NCBI GenBank assembly: GCA_036426205.1
Contig: CM071570.1
Span: 145,911,339 to 145,975,338, forward strand
DNA: 64,000 nucleotides
Reading direction: 5' to 3'
DNA from: Ascaphus truei
Taxonomy: Eukaryota; Chordata; Amphibia; Anura; Ascaphidae
Below the pieces are notes generated by a model. The model worked only from the letters and a program-made list of their open reading frames with translations. It had not been told where the DNA came from and did not search any database. Positions 1 to 10,466 of the stretch are shown here, piece by piece. The translations under genes and the position numbers were made by a program. Numbering within the stretch: the first letter of the stretch is position 1; each line of letters opens with the position of its first letter.

Positions 1-70
1 TTTTTCTTTCATTATTATTCTGAAATGTCTTAATTAAAGCAGCATTTCCTGTTTTTTTTGTTGTTCATAT

Positions 71-175
71 AGGTATGAAGCAGGGGGTCTCCATAGTTGG
101 CACCCAGTTCATTTCAGCTCCGGCTACACCATGCTTCCCGAGATACTTGCTGGAGCAGCTCATGCTGGTTTACTT
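71..175. repeat. Fragment of dispersed repeat family A
   Basis: This stretch shares the words GAAGCAGGGGGTC, TTTCAGCTCCGG and CCCGAGATACTTGC with longer copies at 17590-17930, 38840-39180 and 40090-40420. It is a short piece of that family. No terminal duplication is visible. Confidence 0.5.
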
Positions 176-302
176 CTTGATCGCTAAATGCCATGCGGTA
201 TCGCAGGCCAAAAGGATGTGCCCCATAGATAATTACTTTAAGAACGGTGTCCAGCAGAGATACTTCTAATTTTTGTTGAAGGTGTTATGAGCTGTACATC
301 CA

Positions 303-412
303 CAGATATATTTTATGTATTGGCCAAGATTCACAAGGACCCAGTCTTGGGAGACCTATAGTAATCGATATAAGGTCTCTTTTTGAGAGTATCCCAATAC
401 ATCAATTACCCT
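303..412 (+). pseudogene. Penelope-type reverse transcriptase relic
   Basis: Translation shows a short block resembling the PKIHK / GRPI region of Penelope-like reverse transcriptases: FYVLAKIHKD, then, one frame later, RPIV, followed by a segment resembling the DxxSLYTxIP motif (here RSLFESIP). A frameshift lies just before RPIV, and stops follow in every frame. The normal spacing between the GRPI motif and the catalytic-Asp motif is missing, so an internal deletion is likely. It is a dead fragment of about 110 bases, related in kind to the larger element near 61-62 kb but on the opposite strand. Identification rests on short motifs only. Confidence 0.5.
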
Positions 413-1905
413 CTTAAGAATATGGTGTCAAGACTGGATTCCTGTGTGCAAAATAATTTGCAAGTCTAAAACAATTATAGTGTCAGAAACCAAAAAGAAG
501 AAAAAATAAAGCGCAGAGATAAGTATAAAAAATTGTATTCCAATACAAAAACTATATACAGTATTCAGATTTACGCATAGGTTAAAAAAATAAAAATAAA
601 ACACATAATGCTCCGGCGAATATCCATACTTTAAATCAATTCAGTGATATAATATTTGGAGTAACGCACTCCGCAGCCTTCGAGGAAAAAAAAATAAAAA
701 AACAGAAGGCGCATGTGTAACATCTCTAATACTCATTATTATTATTATTAAATGTAGATCAGATATGATGGGGAGTCACTGTGTATATTTGTCATGGTCT
801 GAGCATACAGTACTTCTGGAGAAGATTGTTCCTACATTAAATAAAGAACATGTTTAATGATTTTAAATAATTATTATTTTCATTTCACAAGGAATATTAA
901 CTGCAGATCTGTGAACAAAAGATAGGTTTCATTATTGTTCTCATTTTTGGAATACAAATGATTTCAATTAAAAGTTCAGGTGTGTTATTACCATGGTTTC
1001 AATAGAATCTTTGGCTGTTGTAAAATGTCCATTAAGTCTCTTTCATAAATACTCTAACATAACAGACCTCAGTAATTCTGGTTCATCACATAAAAAGAAA
1101 CATTTATTTTGAAGATAAATACTTACATAAAAATATTACAAAATGGAGATGATGCTCCAAATAAGCTATGGTATTCTTAAAAATGGTTGCATAGTTTTCT
1201 TTGAGTGATTTCATTTTTAATACAGTGTCAAGATAAAAGTTCTCTTTCCTCCATCTTGGTGTTAATTTGTCTCTCTCTCCTCATGGTGCAATCACAAATC
1301 CTCACATCCTGGTGTAATCAATCATTCTGTGCCTCTCGCCTGTCTTTCTCCTGTCCTGCTACATATTTATCCAAAGAAAACTACCCAGTCAGCTCTTGAG
1401 GATAACTCACTACACTTCCAGCTAAGTCTTGCAGCTAACTTGATGTCATATCATAAGAAACTGCCCACACCTCCATACAGAGAATAACCAAATACAGATG
1501 GGAATTATGGTTCAGAGTCGCTTTCCAGGGAAAATCTGTGGGCATTTCTCTGGCTGGCCGCGTGGGAATTTTCTCCCCACAGCGAATTGACGGCAAGTTG
1601 TCCCTGCTCTGTATGAATTTATTTAGTGGTCAGATGGAATTATTTATTTGTGTGGTTGTAGTTCAGTGTGTCTGGCACATGGCAAAGTGAATGTCTTTGC
1701 CTAAGGGGGACACCGAATGCTACAGAGCGGTGCGACTCAATGTCTGAAAACAGGTGTCTATAATGCCGATAAAAAGTACTGTATGTACACTACGGTACAG
1801 TATTCCTTTGTACATTGCTCACTCAAGTCTTTATCTCATGTCATTGTTTCACATTTTATTGGAAACCTGAATGTATTTTACATTAACTTCATTTCTGAGT
1901 GTTGC
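413..1905. other. Intergenic/intronic, nothing recognised
   Basis: This is AT-rich sequence with a short ATT microsatellite near 735-751. I see no convincing ORF, exon or terminal repeat. Confidence 0.4.
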
Positions 1906-2506
1906 ATGGGACATAGCATGATGGCAACGCCTTTTACCAGACCAGAATGCAGTTTTGCATACATGATATATTCTGCAATTAAAGTCAGAACAGTTAAGAA
2001 GGCAACTCTATCTGAGATCTATGACTATATTATTGACAAGTACCAATACTTAAAAAATGTACCAAACCATCGTGGATGGAAGAATTCTATATAATACAAT
2101 CTCTATTTGAATGATTGCTTTATTAGAACACCTCCACGTCCCGGCAGGAAAGGAGGTTTCTGGTCACTGCACCCATCTTTTGCGGGTATGTTTGATCATG
2201 GCAACTTCGGAAAGAAAGATCAGGACCAGCAGATTGAATAAAGTTACAGTACTTCCCAAGCCAGTCCCTCCCATGTGCCACAATCCGCTTAACAGCTTCA
2301 GCCTGAGTGCCTGCCTCAATACCAATACTACTTACTACCAGTACGGTCCAACCGACACTGAAAAGCAGATGAACCTACATCCCTGCTACTTGCCCCAACC
2401 TGATTATATGTCTATCTGGCAACCTGTTCCAATATCATTATCAACAGAGACAAAACAACTCCATAAGCAAGATGAACCTGCACCCCAAATACATGATCGA
2501 CTCTAG
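1906..2506 (+). pseudogene. Broken intronless forkhead-box (Fox) gene
   Basis: A forkhead DNA-binding domain reads through this interval. From the ATG at 1906 one frame gives RPECSFAYMIYSAIK, TLSEIYDYIIDKY and GWKNSI. A TAA at 2092-2094 follows exactly where forkhead proteins have the Arg of NSIRHNL in recognition helix 3. The same frame then continues with YNLYLNDCF, PGRKGGFWSLHPS and MFDHGNF, the wing region, to a stop at 2239-2241. The basic tail (RKIRTSRLNK) and a Pro/Tyr-rich C-terminus (for example YYQYGPTD and CYLPQPDYMSIWQPVP) continue in the next frame to a stop near 2506, so there is a frameshift at about 2205-2215. There is no intron in the domain. I cannot assign the Fox class. 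With one nonsense codon and one frameshift it should not encode a working factor unless these are assembly errors. Confidence 0.72.
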
Positions 2507-3628
2507 TATCTACGCACAGAACACCCCTGGCATCAACATTGGGTTGACAAGGTTTATAATCAAGGTAAATATAAAGTACTGTACAGTAGTAACTGTCATT
2601 CCCAATGACATGCATACTGTACTGTACACGTGCCATAGCATTGTAAAATGCATTGACGCATGCGCACTATAGCGTGCGTTCACACATTCGCACTTTGGTG
2701 TGCATTCACGCATGCGTACTACCTATATTCTTAGAGCAGTTCCTCATACCGTACAGTTGTTTAATCATACTGTAGTTTCCATCCCATGAAAAAAATTTAA
2801 CTTTTTTTCAGAAATGAAAGTGTCAAATTGACAGCCATAAGATGATTATCAGCTTTACTATTCTAACAAGGTGATATTCAAATGTCTTAACTTTCACTTT
2901 GTAAATGATTGTATTTCACGCATGTTTGGCACTGCACATACTGTACGTGATAGATGTGTGATCACGTTTAATCGAATTTCACGCAGTTTATTTGTAAATG
3001 AAATAGCATACTGTATCTTTGAATGTGAAACAAATGTAAACATGTGCTTGATAATTTGCAATTTAAAAAAAAAAAAAAAAAATTATACATTATATTCAAT
3101 ATTAAGATTATTAACATGACTAAATTTCACGTTTGTAGGGCAAAGAACGTTCGGTATTTAACAAAAATATTCTACACAGAGTCTCCCACTGTGATCACGT
3201 ATAATACAATTTCACACCGTTCAACTCTCATGGAGTGAACCGTATCTATCCATCCCTTCAATTTGCTCGTATCAGGAGACAAAACAGATTCCTTGAGCCG
3301 CACTTCCCTTTACCTCGCGACTCTGCACAACTCCCCAAGGCCATCCAAATTCCTCTCTGAAAAGTATCATGCTTTGGCTTAAAATGTTAGATCAAATGAG
3401 CCGTCTCTGGCCGCTCTGATGTTCCACTTCCTGGTGAATGACACGCAGGGCTATTGCGTTCCATACTCACACATGCGCATTAACACACAAGGCCTACACC
3501 TGAGCATTTGGGGGGGGGGGCAAAGGTTTGTGTATATCTTATATTATATAGTCTATATATATCAAAAAATAAATAGATGAGAAACCGTTCTGTGGCTAAC
3601 GAATGCTTTTATTTGTGCTATATATTAC
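2507..3628. other. Non-coding, short CpG-rich repeats
   Basis: Around 2650-2725 there are repeated CATGCGC/ACGCATGCG words, probably a repeat remnant. A poly-A run occurs at 3064-3081 and a G run near 3510-3519. No gene is seen. Confidence 0.4.
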
Positions 3629-3739
3629 AGCTAAACCCCGTTATAACGCGGGTCTCGGGGTCCACCCCGAACCACCGCGTTACCGGGTCGCAGAAAAAAA
3701 AATGGCCCCGCGCTTGCGCATATTCATCCATCACCCGCG

Positions 3740-4200
3740 GGACAGGATAGGAGCGCATGTCCCTCCTCTCCCCGTCTTCCCCTGTCACCGCTGGACAGCC
3801 GCGGGGCAGGAGATGGGAGCGGTGATGTCCCTCCTGTCCCCGCTTCCCCCTGTCACCGCGGACGGCCGCGGGGCAGAGATGGGAGCGGGGATGTCCCTCC
3901 TGTCCCCGCTTCCCCCTGTCACACCGTGTACAGGCCCGCGGGGCAGAGATGGGAGCGGTATGTCCCTGCCTTTCCCCCTCTCCCCTGTCACCCGTGTGAC
4001 AGGCCCGCGGGGGCAAGGAGATGGTAGCCGGGGATTGTCCCTCCTGTCCCCGCTTCCCCCCTGTCACGCGCGGGACGCCGCGAGGCAGGAGATGGAGCGG
4101 GGATGTCCCCTGTCCCCGTTCCCCTGTCAACCACCGGGAACCCCGCTCAGGATGGATCGGGATGTCCCTCAGTCGCCCGCTTACCTCGGATCCCCGCTGC
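3740..4200. repeat. GC-rich minisatellite (about 60-70 bp units)
   Basis: Degenerate tandem units contain GGGGCAGGAGATGGGAGCG followed by ATGTCCCTCCTGTCCCCG and CCCCCTGTCACC. About six to seven units can be followed. Long open frames here on both strands are products of the repeat, not genes. Confidence 0.75.
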
Positions 4201-4334
4201 CTGCACGGAGGTGGTAGCGGTGGGGTTTCTTCTTCCCCCACGCTGTCCCTGGCCGTCCCCCGCGTGCGGGGAGGGATCGGGTGTGGTTCTGGTCGGCCTT
4301 TCCTCTGCTCCGACCGCCACCCCCCCGTCTTTTG

Positions 4335-5690
4335 TAGAGTGAGAGAGTGTGTGTGTGTATGTAATATGGGAGGAAAGTGTGTGTGTGTGATTGTGTGTGT
4401 GTTTGTGGTGTGAGTGGTGGTAAGTGTCTGAGTGTTGTTTGGGTAAGTGTGTAGTGTGTGTGTGTGTAGTGTGGGTGTAAGTGTTGTGATTGTCTAGTGT
4501 GTGTATGTCTGGAGTGTGTGAGTGTTAAGTGTTGTGTTGTTAAGTTGTGTGAGTCTGTGAGTGTTAGGTGTGGTGTTTTAAGTGTTGGTGAGTGTGCTGA
4601 AGTGTGTAGTGTGTGAGTGGTGTGTAGTGTGTGTGCGTGGTGGTAAGTGTTGTGTGCAGTTTCTGGTGAGTTGTGCTGTAAGTGGGTGTGAGTGTGTGTG
4701 GTGCAGTGTGAGCAATAGGGTGTGTTGTGCTGTACAGTGTGTGTGCAGTGTGTCAGTGTGGTCAGTGTGTAGTCAATGACATTGGTGGTGTGCAGTGGGC
4801 GTGTGTGTGCAGTGGTGTCATGTGGTGTGTTTGGCAGTGGTGTATCAATGGGCGTTGTGTGCTGTACAGTGTTGTGTGTTCGTGTGTCATTGTGTGGCAG
4901 TGTGAAGCAATGAGCAGTGGTGTGCGTGTCAGTGTTGCATGTGTCAGTGTGTGCAGTGGTGAGCAATGAGCAGTGTGTGTGCAGTGTGTCGTGTGTCCAA
5001 TGAGCAGTGTGGTGTGCAGTTGTGTGTCAGTGTGTGCAGTGTGAGCAATGAGGCAGTGTGTGTGCAGTGTGCAGTGTGTGTGCGTGGGTGCTTCCAATGA
5101 GCAGTGTGTGTGCAGTGTAGTGTCAGTGTGTGCCAGTGTGTGTGCATGATGCGTGTTGGTGGTGGCAGTTGTGTTGTGTCCAATGAGCAGTGTTGTGCAG
5201 GTGTGCAGTGGTGTGTGCAGTGGGTGTCCAATGAGCAGTGGTGTGCAGTGTGCAGTGTGTGTCAGTGTGTCCAATGAGAGCATGGGTGTGTCCGTGTGCA
5301 TGTGTGTGCATTGTGTCCAATGAGCGTGTGTTGGCAGTGCATGGTGTGCAGTGTGTCCAATGGCATGTGTGTGCAGTGTGTCAGTGTTTGCAGTGTGAGC
5401 AATTAGCATGTGTGTGCTTGTCTGTGTGTGCAGTGTGCAGTGTGTGTGCAGTGTGTCCAATGAGCAGTGGGTGTCAGTGTGCGTGCAGTGTGTCCAATGA
5501 GCAGTGTGTGTCATGTGCGTGTGTGTGAGTGTGTCAGTGTTGGTGCGTGTGAGCAATGACAGTGTGTGTGCGTGTGAAGTGTGGTGCAGTGTGCAGTGTG
5601 AGCATGAGTAGTGTGTATGCTGTGCAGTGTGTGGCAGTGTGCATTGTGAGCAATGAGCAATGTGTGTCGGAGTTGGATGTGAGGTGAGTC
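4335..5690. repeat. Long TG-rich degenerate minisatellite
   Basis: About 1.3 kb of GTGTGTGCAGTGTG-type sequence is punctuated by a recurrent word, CCAATGAGCAGTG or GAGCAATGAGCAGTG. The regularity improves towards the 3' side (about 4900-5690). Frames of up to 264 codons on either strand are His/Thr- or Cys/Val-rich translations of the repeat and are not protein-coding. Confidence 0.8.
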
Positions 5691-5827
5691 AAAAAAAATA
5701 AAAAAAAAATTTTTTTTTTTACATTTTTTGTTTTTTTTTTTTTTTTTTTTTAAAACGGGAGCCACGGGAAAACCGCGTTATAATACCGAATCGCGGTATA
5801 ACGCGGCGCGTTATAACGGGTTTAGCT

Positions 5828-6280
5828 CGTATTATATACATATTACACACATTACACACACACAACACACCCACAACACACCACACACACCCCACAAGAT
5901 ACAGTTTTTGAAGGACAGCGCACCTTTTTTTCGACCACCCACAATTGCTGCCCTGCTGGTGACGTGTGCCAAAATGTTGCACCAAATATCAATATTGATA
6001 AGATAGTTACATGAACCAACTAGTGCTAGCCTATATAAAAAAATGTAAAAAATGTAATTATATGAAAAAACTATAAAACCCAAAACAAAAAAAAAATTGT
6101 TAAAAATGTTGCAAAATAAAAAAGAATATAGCCATAATCTGTTTTGAATATAAATTGCAAATAATGGCATAAAAATACAAACAATGAACCTATAAAAATA
6201 CTTAGTCCAAATGAAGTCCATGATGAATAAAACAAAGTTCCGCTGCTTCTTCTTGGCTCACCACAGTTCCCATAGTACCT
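5828..6280. other. AC-rich and AT-rich non-coding spacer
   Basis: An AC-rich microsatellite (about 5845-5895) is followed by AT-rich sequence with no recognised feature. Confidence 0.4.
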
Positions 6281-6939
6281 ATTAGAAAAAGAAAAGAGAA
6301 CAATCGCCCGATACCTTGTGTAAAATCATATGAACATTTTAATAAATCATGACAAGACAAATCACACTTACAATTTGTCTGATAAAAACAGGCATTTTAT
6401 GGGACCTGCCCATGCACCCAACGAAGACTCCACGGTCACCTCCGCTCTGCAATCTCCAGATTATTTATTTTTTCCAGTATTGAGAACGCGTTTTCTCCAG
6501 GGTGGATATCAACCACTTGTCAGGAGCTCTCAGCACGGGCGTCCGCCATTGCTCACAACGCATGTGGTACTGGACCCGAAAGACTGCTTTGCGTCTCCAC
6601 GTCTCTCTCTCTGACCAGAGAGAGAAGTGGAGACGCAAGCAAAGTCCTTCCCGGTGTTCCAGTACCACATGCTTTGAGCAATGGCGGACCACGCTGCTGA
6701 GAACTCCTGACAAGTGGTTGATATCCATCCTGGAGGAAAACGGCGTTCACTCAATACTGGAAAAATAATAATCTGGAGATTGCAGAGCGGAGGTGACCGT
6801 GGAGTCTGTTTGTGGCATGGGCAGGTCCCATAAAATGCCTGTTTTTATCAGACAATTGTAAGTGTGCATTTGTCTTGTCCATGATTTATTAAAATGTTCA
6901 TCTGATTTTACACAAGGATCGGCGCTTTTTCTCTTTTCT

Positions 6940-6948
<9 letters not shown>
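6281..6948. mobile_element. 668-bp near-perfect palindrome (foldback element)
   Basis: Two arms of about 334 bp are inverted copies of each other around 6614/6615. The outer ends read ATTAGAAAAAGAAAAGAG and CTCTTTTCTTTTTCTAAT; the axis is CTCTCTCTG-AC-CAGAGAGAG. The arms match over nearly their whole length with scattered substitutions and small gaps, for example around the repeated block that includes CAACCACTTGTCAGGAG. There is no coding capacity beyond translated arm sequence. The outer TA dinucleotides on both sides would fit a TA target but are too short to prove it. Confidence 0.75.
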
Positions 6949-6980
<32 letters not shown>

Positions 6981-6985
6981 TATAA
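6949..6985. repeat. (TA)n microsatellite
   Basis: An alternating TA tract directly abuts the right end of the preceding palindrome. Confidence 0.9.
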
Positions 6986-7122
6986 TAAATAATATGCAAA
7001 ATAACTGTACATTGCTCATCTGCAGGTCTTAGGCAGTCTGCACCCCCGCTTTCGAATCCAACGCACAGCCGGCACACCATATGCAAGTAAAAAGTTTTGG
7101 TGCTTATCCCATAAGCAATAAC

Positions 7123-7382
7123 AGACCATACGATACCGGTTCCAACACGACATCAAGGGAAACGCACGCAGGTATAAATCAAAATGTTCTATATTTGATA
7201 GAAGACACAAAAACCGACGTTTCGGTCCCCCAGTGGGACCTTGAAAAGGTGCTGCACCTTGAGAAAGGTCCCACTGGGGGACCGAAACGTCGGTTTTTGT
7301 TCTTCTATCAAATATAGAACATTTTTTGATTTACTTCCCTGCGTGCTGTCCCTTGATGTCGTGTTGCAACCGGTATCGTATG

Positions 7383-7386
<4 letters not shown>
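7123..7386. mobile_element. 264-bp inverted repeat with hammerhead-like arms
   Basis: The left arm begins AGACCATACGATACCGG and the right arm ends with the inverse, ending GTATCGTATGGTCT; the axis is near 7254. Each arm carries the block ACGTTTCGGTCCCCCAGTG or its inverse. In the right arm this block has the layout of a hammerhead ribozyme (described separately). It looks like two terminal segments of a Penelope-type element joined head to head. Confidence 0.65.
7255..7300 (+). ncRNA. Degenerate hammerhead-ribozyme-like motif
   Basis: The order is TTGAGAA, an extra A, stem II GGTCC (7267-7271) paired with GGACC (7279-7283), GAAA (7284-7287), then CGTC, giving a GUC-type site with an almost loop-less stem III. 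The catalytic core differs from CTGANGA at two conserved positions, so self-cleavage is doubtful. Similar motifs are known from Penelope-like elements. Confidence 0.5.
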
Positions 7387-7438
<52 letters not shown>

Positions 7439-7470
7439 TATATATATATAATATATATATATATAATCTA
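7387..7470. repeat. (AT)n microsatellite
   Basis: About 80 bases of nearly pure AT dinucleotides follow immediately after the right end of the inverted repeat. Confidence 0.9.
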
Positions 7471-7700
7471 CGAGTTAAGTTATGGTGAGTAAAAAAGTGA
7501 CAAAAACCCTCCCACAGCCAATATGCAATATAGCTGTATGCTCATCTGCATGTCTGGGCAGGTCTGCAAATATATATACACCATCCCAACCACACACACA
7601 CCACACACACACCACACACAACCACACACACAACACACACACACAACACACACACTTTTGCAGGATTTATAGAAAACATAATGTGATGGATATTTGTAAC
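7471..7700. repeat. Foldback family C fragment with CA-rich tract
   Basis: The words GTTATGGTGAGTAAAAAAGTGAC, shortened here to the shared TAAAAAAGTGACAAAAACCC, and CATCTGCATGTCT match the palindrome at 19194-19536. A CACACCACAC microsatellite (about 7590-7655) interrupts or replaces the rest. Confidence 0.55.
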
Positions 7701-7855
7701 AGTTAACAAAATTTTTAAAAAAAAGGGGGGGGGTGCCGAGCAAGCACATTTTAAGTGAAACTTCTTTGTCTTTTGTCACAGAAATTGTATTTGTGATGGT
7801 GATGTTTTTATTTAAAATCCAAACAATTTCAGTGAGAAACAGCAAGGATGTTAGA

Positions 7856-8160
7856 CTTAGGCCTTGTCCAGGCTGAGTGCTTGATCGCTCGCGATCACAA
7901 CAATTAAAGTAAATTGTTTTGGCCAAGCTGCACATGCACGTGAGCGCACAGTGCTCAGCGAGACAAATCAATTTGATTTGCCGTTCACTGACACGTCACG
8001 TGAGCGGTTTGCCCAATGAGGGTGAACAAGCTCCGTGACGTTATGGCCGCGCCCCCGACACGACTACCGTACGTACTCAACTAGGACACAAATCACCCTA
8101 CCAAAATGGGCGTCAAGCTCGAGCGTCAGCGCTCTCTAATTCAGCCTGTCCGCAGCCTTA
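7856..8160. mobile_element. MITE family D (TIR TTAGGCC..GTCCAGGCTGA)
   Basis: The left end TTAGGCCTTGTCCAGGCTGA is matched by an inverted right end ending TCAGCCTGTCCGCAGCCTTA. The interior is CpG-rich with no coding capacity. A related element with ends CTAAGGCTGCGGCCACGCTG / CAGCGTGGAGGCAGCCCAAG lies at 15478-15877. The TSD is not clear. Confidence 0.5.
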
Positions 8161-8224
8161 GAACGTGCGTGCTCGGCACCCCCACCCCTGTTCTATATTT
8201 ATACTAACTGAATTCCTTGTGACT

Positions 8225-8428
<204 letters not shown>

Positions 8429-8517
8429 TGACAGTCTGTGTGTGTCAGTGTGAGTTTGTGTGTGTGACAGTGTGTGTGCGTGTGCGAGACTGTGTGTAGC
8501 ATTGGGAGTGGGCCCAC

Positions 8518-8624
8518 CTGTGCAACAGAGAGTTTGGTGTCGGCTAGCCATAGGAAGGGTTCCAGACGTTTGAGCATGGAATTGTGGCAGAGTTCTGTGA
8601 TCCTGCGCATGTACCTGGTGTCGC
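8518..8624 (-). other. Exon-like open segment, gene unknown
   Basis: On the minus strand a 107-base open segment is bounded by TGTGTGCAG at its 5' side and CAG followed by GTGGGC at its 3' side, matching acceptor and donor dinucleotides. It translates to a natural-looking peptide containing YMRRITELCHNSML and LEPFLWLADTKLS, with a hydrophilic/hydrophobic balance unlike the simple repeats around it. I do not recognise the protein and it does not match what I know of ASCC3. The upstream polypyrimidine tract is weak. It could be a real exon of an unknown gene, an exon piece captured by a repeat, or chance. Confidence 0.3.
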
Positions 8625-9513
8625 CTGCACACATGGGCATGTGCGGGCGCTTGAGCAGTCACTCGTCGTTATAGCGCATGTGGATGGGAAAATTATTATG
8701 GGCTGCTGCCCATGCTGGGTGAGGTATATACGGTTTACAATCTCTTCTGCGCATGCGCCGCCTACAATCTCTGTGTGGGTTAGAAAGATGTCAAGCGCGT
8801 GCGCGCCACCAGCAACAGTGTAACGTCACTTTCATCATGGTTTTTCGTGACAACACGAGATTTTTTCCACCAAAAATGTGTAGATGCCAGCAAAGAAGTT
8901 TCACTTCAAAAAGATGAGACGAGCTTCTACGTTACGCGGAAGCACTCCGAAAAAGGCTGCTGAGAGCGAGAGGCATGGTACGCCGAGACAACCGGAGCAA
9001 GACGGACAGCCAATTACATCATACTGTGGGATTTCCATCGGATGTATTGTAAGTGCGATGTGCATAGTTGTATCGTTTTAAAATTATATTAAACGAGTTA
9101 CGCTACGGTACTTGTGCCATGCTATCTCTCCATATTTTCACTCCTGAGTTGATACCATTTAGAAGAGATACAAGCCTAGCAGCTACTATATCCAGCTCTC
9201 TCACCATCATACAGATTGGAACAGGAACCCCTAGAACTGATACCTGAATTCCTTTTTCTTTCCCTAAGAAGCTTTTTCTGTGTGTGGACCATCACAACAG
9301 GAATTTTCCATATTCCATTACTTATTACACTATGGTTTTCTCTTTATTGTTTTCTCTTGTGCTATAGGTTTGGTTTGTTCTTTTGGATAATTGCTGTTTT
9401 CTCTCCGGGTGAGAGATGCAAACCAAGCTGCAGTGACGTTGGGATGGGTCTTAGAACGTCCTTTGTGACATGGATGACGTGACACACACTGGTGTGCACG
9501 TTTGCTGACTGAG
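8625..9513. other. Non-coding, CpG-rich patches
   Basis: There are several CATGCGC-type words (8660-8800) and no gene that I can support. Open frames at 8884-9081 and 9216-9482 have no recognisable domains. Confidence 0.35.
9509..9513 (+). repeat. Target-site duplication, left copy (CTGAG)
   Basis: CTGAG immediately precedes the 5' LTR end and is repeated at 11242-11246 immediately after the 3' LTR end. Five bases is the expected duplication for Gypsy integrases. Confidence 0.75.
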
Positions 9514-9591
9514 TATAACAGATCGGGGGGCACGCACCTTTCTGCGGGTCCCCGTCACCACAGTCCCCACGGCGGCTCTCTGCCCTGGCTC

Positions 9592-10450
9592 TCTATGTTT
9601 TGGCGAGCGTTTTCTCAGAGACTTGGCAACTCCCTTCTCTTCTCCTCGGGTTACCACCCACAGACCAACGGCCAGACGGAGAGAATGAACCAGACCTTGG
9701 AACAGTATCTCAGATGCTTTGTGCAGAATCTCAAGACAATTGGGTGGACCTATTACCATGGGCCGAGTTCGCTATTAATTCACTGAAGAATGAGTTCACG
9801 CAAGAGTCGCCTTTTTTCATGAACTATGGGTTCCATCCCAGCAGTCTTCCCCTCACCTCTCTCCCCTCTGGTGTTCCTGCAGCAGATACTCACGTCGCCG
9901 ATCTACAGAACTCTCGGAAAAAGATTCAAAGAGCCTTGCAAGGGTCCGTCCAAAAGCAAAAAACACAAGCAGACCGACGACGTCAGGTGGGGCCAGAACA
10001 CAAACATGGAGACAGAGTTTGGCTATCTTCAAAATATCAAGCTCAAAACTCCTTCCCAGAAGTTGTCTCCTAGATTCTTGGGTCTCTTCAAGGTCCTCGA
10101 ACGGATCAATCCCGTAGCATATCGACTTTCGCTCCCTCCCACCATGAAGATACCCTCTGTCTTTCACATGTCTCTTCTGAAACCCTTTGTTCAAAATGTA
10201 CATTTCCCGGATCGTTCTCGGAGACCTAATCCTGTCGTAATACAAGGGCAACAGGAATTTGAAGTCCATTCCATCCTCGATTCACGCTGGTCCAGGGGCA
10301 GACTTCAGTTCCTCGTTCATTGGAAGGGATATGGTCCGGAGGAACGCTCCTGGGTACCCTGTCATCATATTCATGCTCCAGCTCTTCTCAAGCAATTTCG
10401 TCGGAAATTTCCTCACAAACCTTGGGAGGATCGTCCAGAGTCCGATCCTC
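9592..10450 (+). pseudogene. Gypsy integrase C-terminal half plus chromodomain
   Basis: The sequence starts in the integrase core ([20 protein letters not shown], which holds the region around the catalytic Glu) and goes on through [14 protein letters not shown], then PRFLGLFKVLERI and VFHMSLLKPF, to a chromodomain (FLVHWKGYGPEERSWVP). Reading requires a frame change near 9715-9740 and another near 10015-10025, so it cannot make one protein. In chromoviruses the chromodomain steers integration to particular chromatin. No stop separates it from the polypurine tract, and the open frame runs into the LTR. Confidence 0.8.
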
Positions 10451-10463
10451 AAGGGGGGGGGGG
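10451..10463 (+). promoter_or_regulatory. Polypurine tract
   Basis: AA followed by eleven G residues lies three bases upstream of the 3' LTR. This is the expected position of the plus-strand primer. Confidence 0.7.
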
Positions 10464-10466
10464 TAC

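Larger units (their letters stand above)
3629..5827. mobile_element. TIR element (MITE family B) expanded by minisatellites
   Basis: The left end reads AGCTAAACCCCGTTATAACG and the right end is its near-perfect inverse, ending CGTTATAACGGGTTTAGCT. A second, ordinary-sized member of the family is at 31661-31888. Between the ends there are no transposase motifs. The interior is a GC-rich minisatellite followed by a long TG-rich one, so a MITE-like element seems to have been stretched roughly ten-fold by tandem-repeat growth. The transposon superfamily cannot be fixed by eye. Confidence 0.6.

Noticed and set aside
3603..4241. Overlapping 204- and 207-codon frames on opposite strands
   Set aside because: They follow the GC-rich minisatellite; Pro/Arg/Gly composition and strand symmetry show they are repeat translations.
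4181..5556. His/Thr-rich frames of 261 and 264 codons
   Set aside because: Pure translation of the TG/CA minisatellite.
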